DNA of 6,880 nt from Desulfocicer vacuolatum DSM 3385 (GCA_945870015.1 CAMBQS010000188.1:1-6880); one strand, 5' to 3'. Positions 1-6,785 are shown, counted from the stretch's first letter. Program-made: numbers and translations. The notes: a model not told the origin generated them from the sequence alone.

Positions 1-1
1 G

Positions 2-1180
2 CTTTTCGACCGGTATTATCTCAAGCTCAATCCATTCCTTCTTTTTTCCGGATGCATGGTGATCTCCGGTATCGCAATCGCTTTTTACCGCCGTTTTGTC
101 CTGAAGGTGCCGCGCCTGAAAACCAGTAGTACGGATCGTTATCTTGCTATCATTCTGATGCTCCTCATGCTTTCCGGCATCACGCTGGAGCTTACCAAGC
201 TCACGTCATACAACCACTATCAGAAAATCTGGTATCTTCATATCCTGACCTGCTTTCTGGGGCTGGCCTATCTCCCCTTCAGCAAACTCTTCCATCTGTT
301 CACCACACCGGCGAGTCTGCTGGCCAATGCGGTTATGGATCAGAATTCCGATCCAGCCAATATCATGACCCGGCAGGTTATGGAACTGGATTCCTGTACG
401 CATTGCGGAACATGCAGCCTGCACTGCTCGGTTGCAACAGCCTTTGACAGCATCGGGAATGAAAATATCCTGCCGTCGGAAAGAATGGTATTTTTGAAAG
501 ACTATATTACCCGGAAAGATATCGATGCCTCCGGTCTTACGGCAATCCAGCAGGGAATATACCTCTGCACCAATTGCGACCGCTGCACGGTCAACTGTCC
601 GGCTGGAATCAATCTCAGGGAACTGTGGTTCAATGTCCGGGAAGAGATGATTCAACGGGGACATTCCGTTCCTATGATGCTGACGCCTTTTTCATATTAC
701 AGGGGTCTCCGGCAGCAGGAACTGGACCCGGCACAGTATGCTGATCCGTTGCATAGAACGGAAGAAGACCTGACCGCTCCTTTTGAACTGGTGCGCAACA
801 CCGAAGAGGTTATTCCAATGACGCCTGCAAACCGGGAATTCAAAAGTTCAGCCGGTCTTACTGCACGCGCCGGAACCTATTCCTACTGTTTTACATGTGA
901 AAACTGTTCGACGGTGTGTCCTGTAGTCGGCAATTACGAAAATCCGCAGGAACATCTCGATCTGCTGCCGCATCAGATTATACGATCCCTGGGATTCGGC
1001 GTCAAAGATCTTGCCATGGGTTCCAGAATGCTGTGGTATTGCCTGACCTGCTACCAATGTCAGGAGCACTGTCCTCAGGGCGTAAAAGTAACCGATATAT
1101 TTTATGAGCTTAAAAACCTTGCCGCAAAAGAGGCAAGCCGTTCTTCAGAGCAGGAACATATCTGTCGGACGAGCTGTTAA
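2..1180 (+). CDS. HdrE/DsrM-like cytochrome b membrane domain fused to a four-cluster HdrC-type iron-sulfur protein (5' partial)
   Basis: The frame is open from base 2, so the true start lies left of the window and the ATG at 56 is internal. Residue numbers here count from that Met. Three hydrophobic segments are visible: one spanning base 2 to residue 10, then about 29-48 and 58-82. His62 (WYLH) and His80 (KLFH) sit where NarI/DsrM/HdrE-type proteins bind heme b. The soluble part has four CxxCxxCxxxC motifs: C114/117/120/124, C171/174/177/181, C278/281/284/288 and C329/332/335/339. These form two HdrC-like pairs, the second most like classical HdrC. The expected role is electron transfer between membrane quinone or cytochrome and the HdrB/HdrA partners encoded next. 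The order (membrane part first, then Fe-S) is the reverse of QmoC. hdrB starts 15 bases after the TAA. The domain calls are firm; the redox partner and direction are inference. Confidence 0.88.
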   Translation, partial: LFDRYYLKLNPFLLFSGCMVISGIAIAFYRRFVLKVPRLKTSSTDRYLAIILMLLMLSGITLELTKLTSYNHYQKIWYLHILTCFLGLAYLPFSKLFHLFTTPASLLANAVMDQNSDPANIMTRQVMELDSCTHCGTCSLHCSVATAFDSIGNENILPSERMVFLKDYITRKDIDASGLTAIQQGIYLCTNCDRCTVNCPAGINLRELWFNVREEMIQRGHSVPMMLTPFSYYRGLRQQELDPAQYADPLHRTEEDLTAPFELVRNTEEVIPMTPANREFKSSAGLTARAGTYSYCFTCENCSTVCPVVGNYENPQEHLDLLPHQIIRSLGFGVKDLAMGSRMLWYCLTCYQCQEHCPQGVKVTDIFYELKNLAAKEASRSSEQEHICRTSC

Positions 1181-1195
1181 CATAGGGATGCGATA

Positions 1196-2065
1196 ATGAA
1201 ATTTGCATTATTTCTCGGCTGTAACATTCCGGTCAGGGTTCAGCAGTATGAACTCTCCGCCAGGGCCGTGCTGGACAAACTCGGCGTTGAGGTTGTGGAT
1301 AACCAGGAATTCAAGTGCTGCGGCAATCCGATCCGGAACACCGACAGCAGTACTTCTGTCCTGATGGCCGCAAGGAATATAGCCCTGGCGGAAAAGCAGG
1401 GCCTGGATATGATGGTGCTCTGCAAGTGCTGTTTCGGCAGCCTGAAAAAAGCAGCCCACCTGATGAATCAGAACCCTTCCATCCGGGATGAGGTAAACAG
1501 GTTGCTGGCCAAAGAAGGCTTGCAGTACACTGGAACGTCCGAAGTAAAACATTTTCTCTCAATTCTTTATCATGACATCGGTGTCAATGTGTTGAAAGAG
1601 AAAACAACCCGGCCATTCAAAGGGATCAAAATCGCAACCCATTACGGATGCCATGCCTTACGGCCCAGCGACGTCACCGGGTTTGATGATCCGGTTGCAC
1701 CTGTTTTGTTCGATGAACTGGTTTCCGCCACCGGTGCGCAAAGCATCGACTGGCCGCTGAAGCTGGAATGCTGCGGCGCTCCGCTTCTGGGTGTCAATGA
1801 CACTCTTTCCATGGATTTAACTGAAAAAAAAATTATCGACGGTAAACAGGCCGGCGCAGACTATCTGTGTGTCGCCTGTCCGTATTGCCAGATGCAATTT
1901 GACACGGTTCAGCAGATGATGGTGTCTGTGCGTAATCTGAACCACAGTCTCTCAAGCATCGTATTTCCCCAACTCCTCGGCCTTGCCATGGGTATCGAGG
2001 GCAATGCATTGGGGATAAGCAGGCATGTTCTTGATATCAGCAAAATAGAATCATTTCTGGAGTAG
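1196..2065 (+). CDS. hdrB: Heterodisulfide reductase subunit B-like protein (two CCG domains)
   Basis: This is a 289-residue soluble protein of normal HdrB length. Two CCG domains are visible. The first uses C9, C41-C42-G43 and C76xxC79 (C9 to C41 has 31 intervening residues, fitting the CX31-38CCG rule). The second uses C152, C192-C193-G194 and C228-P-Y-C231. In structurally studied HdrB these cysteines hold two noncubane [4Fe-4S] clusters that cleave a disulfide, CoM-S-S-CoB in methanogens. Bacterial relatives act on other, mostly unknown substrates, so the substrate here is open. Additional cysteines C78 and C225 sit beside the ligand motifs. The ATG at 1196 gives the family N-terminus (MKFALFLGCNIP); an AGGG at 1184-1187 is a weak ribosome binding site. 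It lies 15 bases after the membrane/Fe-S gene, and its stop codon touches the ribosome binding site of hdrA, so translational coupling is likely. Confidence 0.93.
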   Translation: MKFALFLGCNIPVRVQQYELSARAVLDKLGVEVVDNQEFKCCGNPIRNTDSSTSVLMAARNIALAEKQGLDMMVLCKCCFGSLKKAAHLMNQNPSIRDEVNRLLAKEGLQYTGTSEVKHFLSILYHDIGVNVLKEKTTRPFKGIKIATHYGCHALRPSDVTGFDDPVAPVLFDELVSATGAQSIDWPLKLECCGAPLLGVNDTLSMDLTEKKIIDGKQAGADYLCVACPYCQMQFDTVQQMMVSVRNLNHSLSSIVFPQLLGLAMGIEGNALGISRHVLDISKIESFLE

Positions 2066-2068
2066 GAG
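2064..2068 (+). promoter_or_regulatory. Ribosome binding site of hdrA
   Basis: AGGAG lies 6 bases before the ATG at 2075 and overlaps the hdrB stop TAG (2063-2065). That TAG is in the same frame as hdrA, so no start further upstream is possible. This site fixes the true start at 2075, far upstream of the first UGA-free open stretch. Confidence 0.85.
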
Positions 2069-2074
2069 AAAAAA

Positions 2075-5000
2075 ATGTCTCAGAAAGAAATTGGCGCAGT
2101 GATGGTGGTTGGCGGCGGTATTGCCGGTATGCAGGCGGCTCTGGATGCGGCTGATTCCGGTTATTATGTCTATCTTGTAGAAAGATCGTCTTCCATCGGC
2201 GGGGTAATGTCTCAACTGGATAAAACCTTCCCCACCAATGATTGTGCCATGTGAGTCATCTCACCCAAACTGGTCGAGTTCGGCCGGCACATCAACATAG
2301 AGTTACTGACACTGTCGGAAGTCCAAAACATATCCGGTGAACAGGGCGACTTCGAGGTATCGGTAAAGCAGTATCCCCGTTATGTGGATACCCAGAAATG
2401 TATTGCCTGCGGGCTTTGTTCGGACAAGTGCCCCAAAAAGGTGGTAAATGATTATGACGGCTCCCTGAGCAACCGCAAAGCCATCTATGTGAAGTATGCC
2501 CAGGCTGTCCCGTTGAAATATGCCATCGATGCGGATCACTGCCTATACCTGACCAAAGGCAAATGCAGGACATGCGAAAAGCTGTGTCCTGCCGGAGCCA
2601 TCAATTTCAATGACAAACTCAAAGAGATCACCCTCCATGTAGGAGCCATTATTCTGGCCAATGGCTGCGAACCCTATGACCCGAAGCTTCATGATGTTTA
2701 CGGCTATGGAAACTCCAAAAACATTGTCACCAGTCTGGAATTTGAACGGATTCTTTCATCATCCGGACCTTATGGAGGGCACCTGATCCGGCCGGCGGAT
2801 AAAAAAGAACCTAAAAAAATCGCCTGGCTCCAGTGCATCGGATCCAGGGATGTGCATATCGGTGCAAGAGGATATTGCTCTTCGGTCTGCTGTACCTATG
2901 CCATCAAAGAAGCCATGCTGGCCAAAGAACACAGCAAGGAGCCTCTGGATACAGCCATTTTTTATATGGATATCCGTACCCATGGAAAAGACTTTGAAAG
3001 ATATTATAACCGGGCCAAGGATGAGTACGGTGTCCGGTTTGTCAAATCCAAAATTACACATATCCTGCCGACGGAAAGCGGCGATCAACTGATCCGGTAC
3101 TTTGACGAATCCGGCAAACGGGTTGAAGAGGCGTTTGATATCGTCGTGCTGTCCGTAGGACTGGGTTCGAACAAAACCGCTGTTTCCCTGGCCAAATCCA
3201 TGAACATCGATCTGGATGCCTATGGTTTTGTCAAAACCAGCAGCTTCGAACCGGTCAGCACATCCCGCCCTGGTGTTTTTGTCTGCGGCGCTTTTGAGGC
3301 GCCTAAAGATATTCCCTCCTCGGTAATTGAAGCAAGCGCTTCTGCCGGAAGTGCAGGAACCTGTCTTGCCGGAGCCCGATGGACACTGACAAAGCAGAAG
3401 GAGATTCCTAAAGAACGGAATACCCGCGGCGAGCCGCCCCGGATAGGTGTTTTTGTCTGCTGTTGCGGCACCAATATCGCCGGGGTAATTGATGTCAAAG
3501 CAGTCGCAGAATACGCAAAAACACTGCAAAATGTCGCCTTCGCCGAAACAAACATGTTCAGTTGTTCCCAGGATACTCAGGACAATATGGCCAAGATTAT
3601 CAAGGAACAGCAATTGAACCGGGTGGTGGTGGCTGCCTGCACCCCCAAAACCCATGAACCGCTTTTCCAGGAGACTCTCATAAATGCGGGCTTGAACAAG
3701 TATGTCTTTGAGATGGCCAACATCCGGAATCAGTGCTCCTGGGTCAATAAAAACAATCCGGAAATGGCAACCGAAAAGGCAAAAGATCTGGTCCGGATGG
3801 CGATTGCAAAGGCTTCCCTGATGGAACCTCTATCAGAGGCCAACCTTCAGATCAACCAGGCTGCCCTTGTCATCGGTGGAGGCATTGCCGGAATAACCGC
3901 CGCGAAAACCCTGTCCAAACAGGGATACCACACCTATCTGATTGAAAAAACCGACCGTCTGGGTGGTCAGGCCTTGCAGATTCACGAGACCTGGCAGGGA
4001 GAGAGTGTTCCAGAGAATGTCAGCCGGATGATCGAGGACGTTCAGGCAGACGGCAATATCGAAGTCTTTACAAACTCTGATATCCTGAGGACAGATGGTT
4101 TTGTCGGCAATTATAAGACCACCATCCAGATGCCGGATAAGACGACGGAACTTGAGTATGGCGTTGCGATTATTGCTTCCGGCGCCATGGAGTTAAAGCC
4201 GGATCAGTATCTTTATGGCCGGGATGAACGGGTGCTGACCGGTCTTGAGCTGGATCAGAAACTGATTGAAAATGATCCAGCCATATCGCAGAAAAAAACC
4301 GCCCTTTTTATTCAATGCGTCGGGTCCAGAATTCCTGAGCGGCCATACTGTTCCAAGGTCTGCTGTACCCACTCCATCAAAAATGCATTGCAGCTTAAAA
4401 AACAAAACCCTGAAATGAATGTCCATATCCTGTACCGGGATATGCGCGCATATGGATTGCGTGAAGATCTCTACCGGGAAGCCAGAGAAAAAGGAATTAT
4501 CTTTATCCGGTATCAAGCGGATCAGGGAGTGGATGTTTTTCTGGATGAAATGGATCTGAAAGTCTGTTTCAAAGACACGGTACTCCGCCGCAAATTTGAA
4601 ATTACCCCGGATTTGCTGGTACTGGCAACAGCCATTACACCGCCTAAAGAAAATCCCCTGGCGCAGCAATACAAGGTCACCTTGAACAATGATGGTTTTT
4701 TCATGGAGGCCCACGCCAAACTGAGACCTGTGGATTGCGCAACAGACGGAGTGTTTATCTGCGGTCTGGCTCATGCTCCCAAGCCGATTGATGAGTCCAT
4801 TGCCCAGGCAACAGCGGCGGCAACCCGTGCGGTAACCCTGCTTGCCCGGAAAACAATTCAAACCAGCGGCAACATCGCGGAAGTCATTCCGTCAATATGC
4901 AGCAGTTGCGGGGTCTGTGTCTCGGTTTGTCCGTATTCAGCCCCCTCTTTCATCGACAAAACCGCAAGAATGTTCCCGGGAAGGGCGACGATCAATCCGG

Positions 5001-5119
5001 TTCTCTGCAAGGGCTGCGGTTTGTGCGTTGCATCCTGCCGGTCCGGTGCTATCCGGCTGAAGGGGTTTGATAATGATCAGATATTCGCACAGATATCTGC
5101 GATGACTGCGGCTGGATGA
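2075..5119 (+). CDS. hdrA: Selenocysteine-containing tandem HdrA (heterodisulfide reductase subunit A-like flavoprotein)
   Basis: The product has 1014 residues if codon 60 (TGA, 2252-2254) is read as selenocysteine. The first module holds an FAD-binding GGGIAG (13-18), the NDCAMU motif (C57, U60), an inserted ferredoxin domain (C109/112/115/119; C156, C164/167/171) and the HdrA signature CIGSR...YCSSVCC (C254, C268, C272-273). The second module begins with the HdrA N-terminal domain (IGVFVCCCGTNIAG, 457-470), then a second GGGIAG (601-606), CVGSR...YCSKVCC (C748, C759, C763-764) and a C-terminal two-cluster ferredoxin (C942/945/948/952; C978/981/984/988). It lacks the CAMC motif and the inserted ferredoxin. 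HdrA is the flavin and electron-distribution hub of Hdr complexes and carries out bifurcation in methanogens; bifurcation here is inference. BamE-type HdrA proteins of aromatic degraders are an alternative match. The gene starts 9 bases after hdrB and is the last hdr gene in the window. Confidence 0.93.
2252..2254 (+). other. In-frame UGA, predicted selenocysteine codon (Sec60 of HdrA)
   Basis: The reading frame from the ATG at 2075 meets TGA as codon 60 and stays open to 5119. The residues around it (FPTNDCAM-U-VISPKLVE) match the HdrA NDCAMC motif, so U replaces the second Cys of a CxxC pair. Sec at this HdrA position is known in some methanogens and reported in anaerobic bacteria. Both sides of the UGA encode good family sequence, which argues against a simple nonsense mutation. 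Confidence 0.93.
2270..2287 (+). promoter_or_regulatory. Bacterial SECIS hairpin for Sec60 of HdrA
   Basis: CTGGTCG (2270-2276) pairs with CGGCCGG (2281-2287) to give seven pairs, two of them U-G and five Watson-Crick, one further pairing being C-G at the base. The apical loop is AGTT (2277-2280). It starts 22 bases after the UGA and has G at its second position. Both fit the usual bacterial SECIS rules (loop about 16-37 bases from the UGA, a G in the first two loop positions). The hairpin lies inside the coding sequence, as SelB-dependent bacterial SECIS elements do. U2274 pairs with G2283 just below the loop-closing pairs; I see no clear bulged U. Confidence 0.8.
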
Positions 5120-5129
5120 TGCGGTAAGT

Positions 5130-5143
5130 CCGGCGAACGCCGG
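5130..5143. repeat. GC-rich palindromic hairpin between hdrA and the small membrane gene
   Basis: CCGGCG-AA-CGCCGG is a perfect 6-bp inverted repeat; as RNA it more likely folds as 5 bp closing a GAAC loop. It begins 11 bases after the hdrA stop and has no T-run after it, so it is not a normal intrinsic terminator. It could be an mRNA-stabilising hairpin or one copy of a dispersed REP-like palindrome; only one copy is in this window. Confidence 0.55.
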
Positions 5144-5170
5144 TGTCAAAATTGGATTGCTGAATCTTAC

Positions 5171-5175
5171 AGGAG
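5171..5175 (+). promoter_or_regulatory. Ribosome binding site of the small membrane protein gene
   Basis: AGGAG is followed by five A residues and then the ATG at 5181. This decides the start in favour of 5181 over the TTG at 5157 in the same frame, and it is the strongest support that the small frame is a real gene. Confidence 0.75.
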
Positions 5176-5180
5176 AAAAA

Positions 5181-5378
5181 ATGCGCGGAGCCCTCATTAT
5201 TGTCGTCCTGATCGCCATGCTGATTGTTGGAATTCTGGTAGTGAAAGATATGAATACCGAAACAGTTGACGGCGTAACCAAACAGGAAGCCATTGAAAAA
5301 GCGGAAAAGGCAGTTGAAACTGCGGAAGATGCCATCAGCAGGATAACCGATAAAGCCAAAAAGTCGACCGAATATTAG
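5181..5378 (+). CDS. Small single-pass membrane protein, function unknown
   Basis: The gene encodes 65 residues. I do not recognise a named family. Residues 3-21 form one strongly hydrophobic segment (ALIIVVLIAMLIVGILVV) after a single Arg, with no signal-peptidase motif or lipobox Cys, so it is more likely a membrane anchor than a cleaved signal. Residues 34-61 are rich in Glu, Lys and Ala with a regular pattern and should form an amphipathic or coiled-coil helix, exposed on one side of the membrane. There is no Cys or His, so it is not itself a redox carrier. It starts 61 bases after hdrA on the same strand and could be cotranscribed, perhaps as an accessory of the membrane Hdr complex. That link rests only on position; it may equally be an independent small protein. 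Confidence 0.7.
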   Translation: MRGALIIVVLIAMLIVGILVVKDMNTETVDGVTKQEAIEKAEKAVETAEDAISRITDKAKKSTEY

Positions 5379-5392
5379 GCACACTCCAAGAA

Positions 5393-5408
5393 GCGGAAAT
5401 TTTTCCGC
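5393..5408 (+). terminator. Possible end-of-operon terminator hairpin
   Basis: GCGGAA-ATTT-TTCCGC gives a 6-bp stem (7 bp if the A/T next to the loop pairs) beginning 14 bases after the stop of the small membrane gene. The following sequence has only a short T-run (GGTTTT, 5412-5417), so termination may be weak. Its position just before the AT-rich gene-free stretch fits the end of the hdr transcript. Confidence 0.4.
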
Positions 5409-5862
5409 CCTGGTTTTCCGGATATCAAGATGGATTAAAACTGGAGAAATCCGGATGGCAATAGCAATCATTTGTCCAGACTCTGGATGATATGGATTTC
5501 CGGCAGATGGGTTAAATGCTTTAGCACTTCAGTATTGGTAGCTTTGATTTCGATAAAAATAGAGTTCGCAAACAATTACTTTACTGACCTCCAACAGGTT
5601 TTGTTTTTGGTTGCATAGTCAATACCTACTTCGGGACTATAATATTTCTTGAAAGAATCACCAGTTTAAAAAGCAATAATTTCTGGGATTCTGGAAGGAT
5701 CTCAAAAAAAACGGTTTTTTCAGAAATTGCAGTTCGGGAAATGAAATCCCTTAAAATTTACAACCAAAATTATTTTCACCATTAAAGGTCAATTTTCAAG
5801 TTTAACCAGCACAGGGGAAATCACAGATTCATGCATGGTACCAATTTATTTGATCTGAAAAT

Positions 5863-6160
5863 GAAATCTCAAATGGCAAATTGTTCATTTTGGTATAGGT
5901 AAATCATCCAATTTCATTTTTTTCGATTTTGAAAAATTCAGATCGAAAGTAGTAACATTTCTGTGAAATCGGTGAAAAAAATCTCATAAAATTTTTTGGT
6001 TGAAAAATAGACTTTTTTCTCCGACTTGATCGCTTGATGTGGAGTTATGTCAGGATATTTTCCAGTCCGAGCACATTTTGCTTAAAAATCGATTTCAACG
6101 ATGAATCTCAGATTCTTGCGAGGATTATTTTCCATGTTGATATGACCGGAAATCTCAAAT
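5863..6160 (+). repeat. 12-base direct repeat pair GAAATCTCAAAT in the AT-rich region
   Basis: Identical copies lie at 5863-5874 and 6149-6160, 286 bases apart start to start. Partial forms (AAATCTCA at about 5979-5986, GAATCTCA at 6103-6110) lie between them. AT-rich sequence makes chance matches more likely, so this is a weak repeat call. Confidence 0.35.
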
Positions 6161-6164
6161 CGAA

Positions 6165-6192
6165 AAAGGTAGAGTCAAAAAGCCCTACCTTT
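6165..6192 (-). terminator. Inverted repeat that could act as a terminator on the minus strand
   Basis: AAAGGTAG (6165-6172) and CTACCTTT (6185-6192) form an 8-bp stem with a 12-base loop. Read on the minus strand the stem runs into a T5 tract (complement of 6163-6167), as an intrinsic terminator would. Read on the plus strand only three T follow. No minus-strand gene is visible to its right except a short fragment at the window edge. Confidence 0.3.
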
Positions 6193-6251
6193 CCTGGCTG
6201 AAGTGTTGTTTGGTTATTTGTTTAATTCGTCCGTTTTTTAAGGTTTAAACC

Positions 6252-6267
6252 CCCGTCTTCAGACGGG
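6252..6267 (+). repeat. Left-end hairpin of the IS200-like element
   Basis: CCCGTC-TTCA-GACGGG gives a 6-bp stem with a 4-base loop, 36 bases before the tnpA start. IS200-type elements have such a subterminal hairpin recognised by TnpA on one strand; in IS200 this region also limits read-through transcription into tnpA. Confidence 0.75.
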
Positions 6268-6303
6268 TAGCTTTCAGCAAGCAGATGTATTATAGTTGGC
6301 TCC

Positions 6304-6733
6304 ATGAAATATCGACAAGGAAGCCATATAAAATATAAAATTGAATATCACTTTGTTTGGGTCACGAAATATCGTTACCATGTTTTGAAGGGTGATTTGG
6401 CCCTCCGTGTTCGCGAACTTGTTCGCCAGATTTGTGAACGTCTGGAAATACAAATTTTGCGAGGTGTTGTGAGTAAAGACCATGTTCATATTTTGGTATC
6501 TGCACCTCCCAATATTTCACCATCCGATATAATGCGCCTGATCAAGGGTCGAACATCGATAAAGATATTTGAAGAATTCCCATACGTGAAAAAGCGCTAC
6601 CGGGGGCAGACATTTTTGGGCAAGGGGTTACTTTTGCGTGACAGATGGAGAGCTGACAAAAGAAATGATTAAAGAATACCTTGCTCATCATTTTGAACAA
6701 GACCCCAACGATGGTTTCGATATTGAAGATTAA
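6304..6733 (+). pseudogene. tnpA: IS200/IS605-family Y1 (HUH) transposase TnpA, frameshifted
   Basis: The ATG at 6304 gives the usual family start (MKYRQGSHIKYKIEYHFVWV). The HUH motif is H60-V-H62 in DHVHIL. The uninterrupted frame ends at 6672 with a tail unlike the family (LLLRDRWRADKRND). Shifting frame by one base after CAG (6607-6609) restores the family sequence HFWARGYFCVTDGELTKEM and runs to the TAA at 6731-6733. The restored protein would have 142 residues, a normal length. The extra base is best placed at A6610. The catalytic tyrosine expected in KEYLAHH (codon 6677-6679, residue 125, compare Tyr127 of IS608 TnpA) lies after the shift, so the truncated 122-residue product should be inactive. 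A Trp normally found in RYWGQ is Arg here (codon 6601-6603), another sign of decay. No clear ribosome binding site precedes the ATG. Confidence 0.88.
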
Positions 6734-6750
6734 CCGGCCTATTGCCGGTT
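6732..6750 (+). repeat. Right-end hairpin of the IS200-like element
   Basis: AACCGGC-CTATT-GCCGGTT is a perfect 7-bp stem with a 5-base loop. It overlaps the last bases of the ancestral tnpA stop codon, the usual place for the right-end hairpin in this family. It may also act as a transcription stop, though only a short T stretch follows. Confidence 0.75.
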
Positions 6751-6785
6751 TGTGCTGGACTTTCAGTCGGTGGTTGTTTAGTACA

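Larger units (their letters stand above)
5409..6240. other. AT-rich stretch without a recognisable gene
   Basis: About 830 bases hold no credible coding frame on either strand. The composition is visibly AT-rich with many A and T runs, unlike the hdr genes. Small structures seen: CCGGAT/ATCCGG inverted repeat (5418-5423/5449-5454), ATAGTC/GACTAT (5615-5620/5635-5640), AAAATGA/TCATTTT (5858-5864/5885-5891), the palindrome AAATCGATTT (6086-6095), GAATCT-C-AGATTC (6103-6115) and AAAGGTAG/CTACCTTT (6165-6172/6185-6192). GAAATCTCAAAT occurs twice (5863-5874, 6149-6160). The words TTTCGAT or ATCGAAA recur about five times. I cannot assign a function; no tRNA, CRISPR array or known riboswitch was recognised. 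Confidence 0.6.
6240..6785 (+). mobile_element. IS200/IS605-family insertion sequence (IS200-like, tnpA only), degraded
   Basis: The element has the layout of an IS200-type element: a left-end hairpin, one Y1 transposase gene and a right-end hairpin, with no tnpB. Both ends carry CTTTCAG (6271-6277 and 6760-6766), each inside a mini inverted repeat (GCT-TTC-AGC and GACT-TTC-AGTC). IS200-type elements move as single strands and make no target duplication or terminal inverted repeats, so the exact borders cannot be read from sequence alone. The limits given are approximate. The similar words TTTAA (6244-6248) and TTTAG (6777-6781) near the two edges may mark cleavage sites, but this is a guess. 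Confidence 0.8.

Noticed and set aside
2759..3655. Long minus-strand open frame of 298 codons opposite hdrA.
   Set aside because: It is a shadow of the plus-strand gene; the plus frame has clear HdrA motifs, and the minus translation has no recognisable domain.
4193..4861. Minus-strand open frame of 222 codons opposite the second HdrA module.
   Set aside because: Shadow frame of hdrA with no family motifs or ribosome binding site.
5117..5143. The terminal UGA of hdrA is followed by a hairpin and might be a second selenocysteine codon.
   Set aside because: The C-terminal ferredoxin domain is already complete, the read-through frame gives a non-family sequence, and the normal gene spacing with a new ribosome binding site follows.
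5049..5471. Minus-strand frame of 140 codons across the small membrane gene.
   Set aside because: It overlaps both the hdrA end and the well-supported small gene, and has no start signal or recognisable domain.
5455..5490. Short plus-strand frame starting at ATG 5455 (MAIAIICPDSG).
   Set aside because: Only 11 codons, with no conserved features; chance is the simplest explanation.
5611..5643. Possible promoter TTGCAT...TATAAT in the AT-rich region.
   Set aside because: The spacer is 21 bases, too long for a sigma-70 promoter, and no gene follows at a sensible distance.
5702..5721. A-run, CGG, T-run (5703-5716) as a terminator.
   Set aside because: The stem would be only A-T pairs with no GC core, so it is unlikely to terminate transcription.
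6274..6489. Minus-strand frame of 71 codons opposite tnpA.
   Set aside because: Shadow of the transposase; the plus strand has unmistakable IS200 TnpA motifs.
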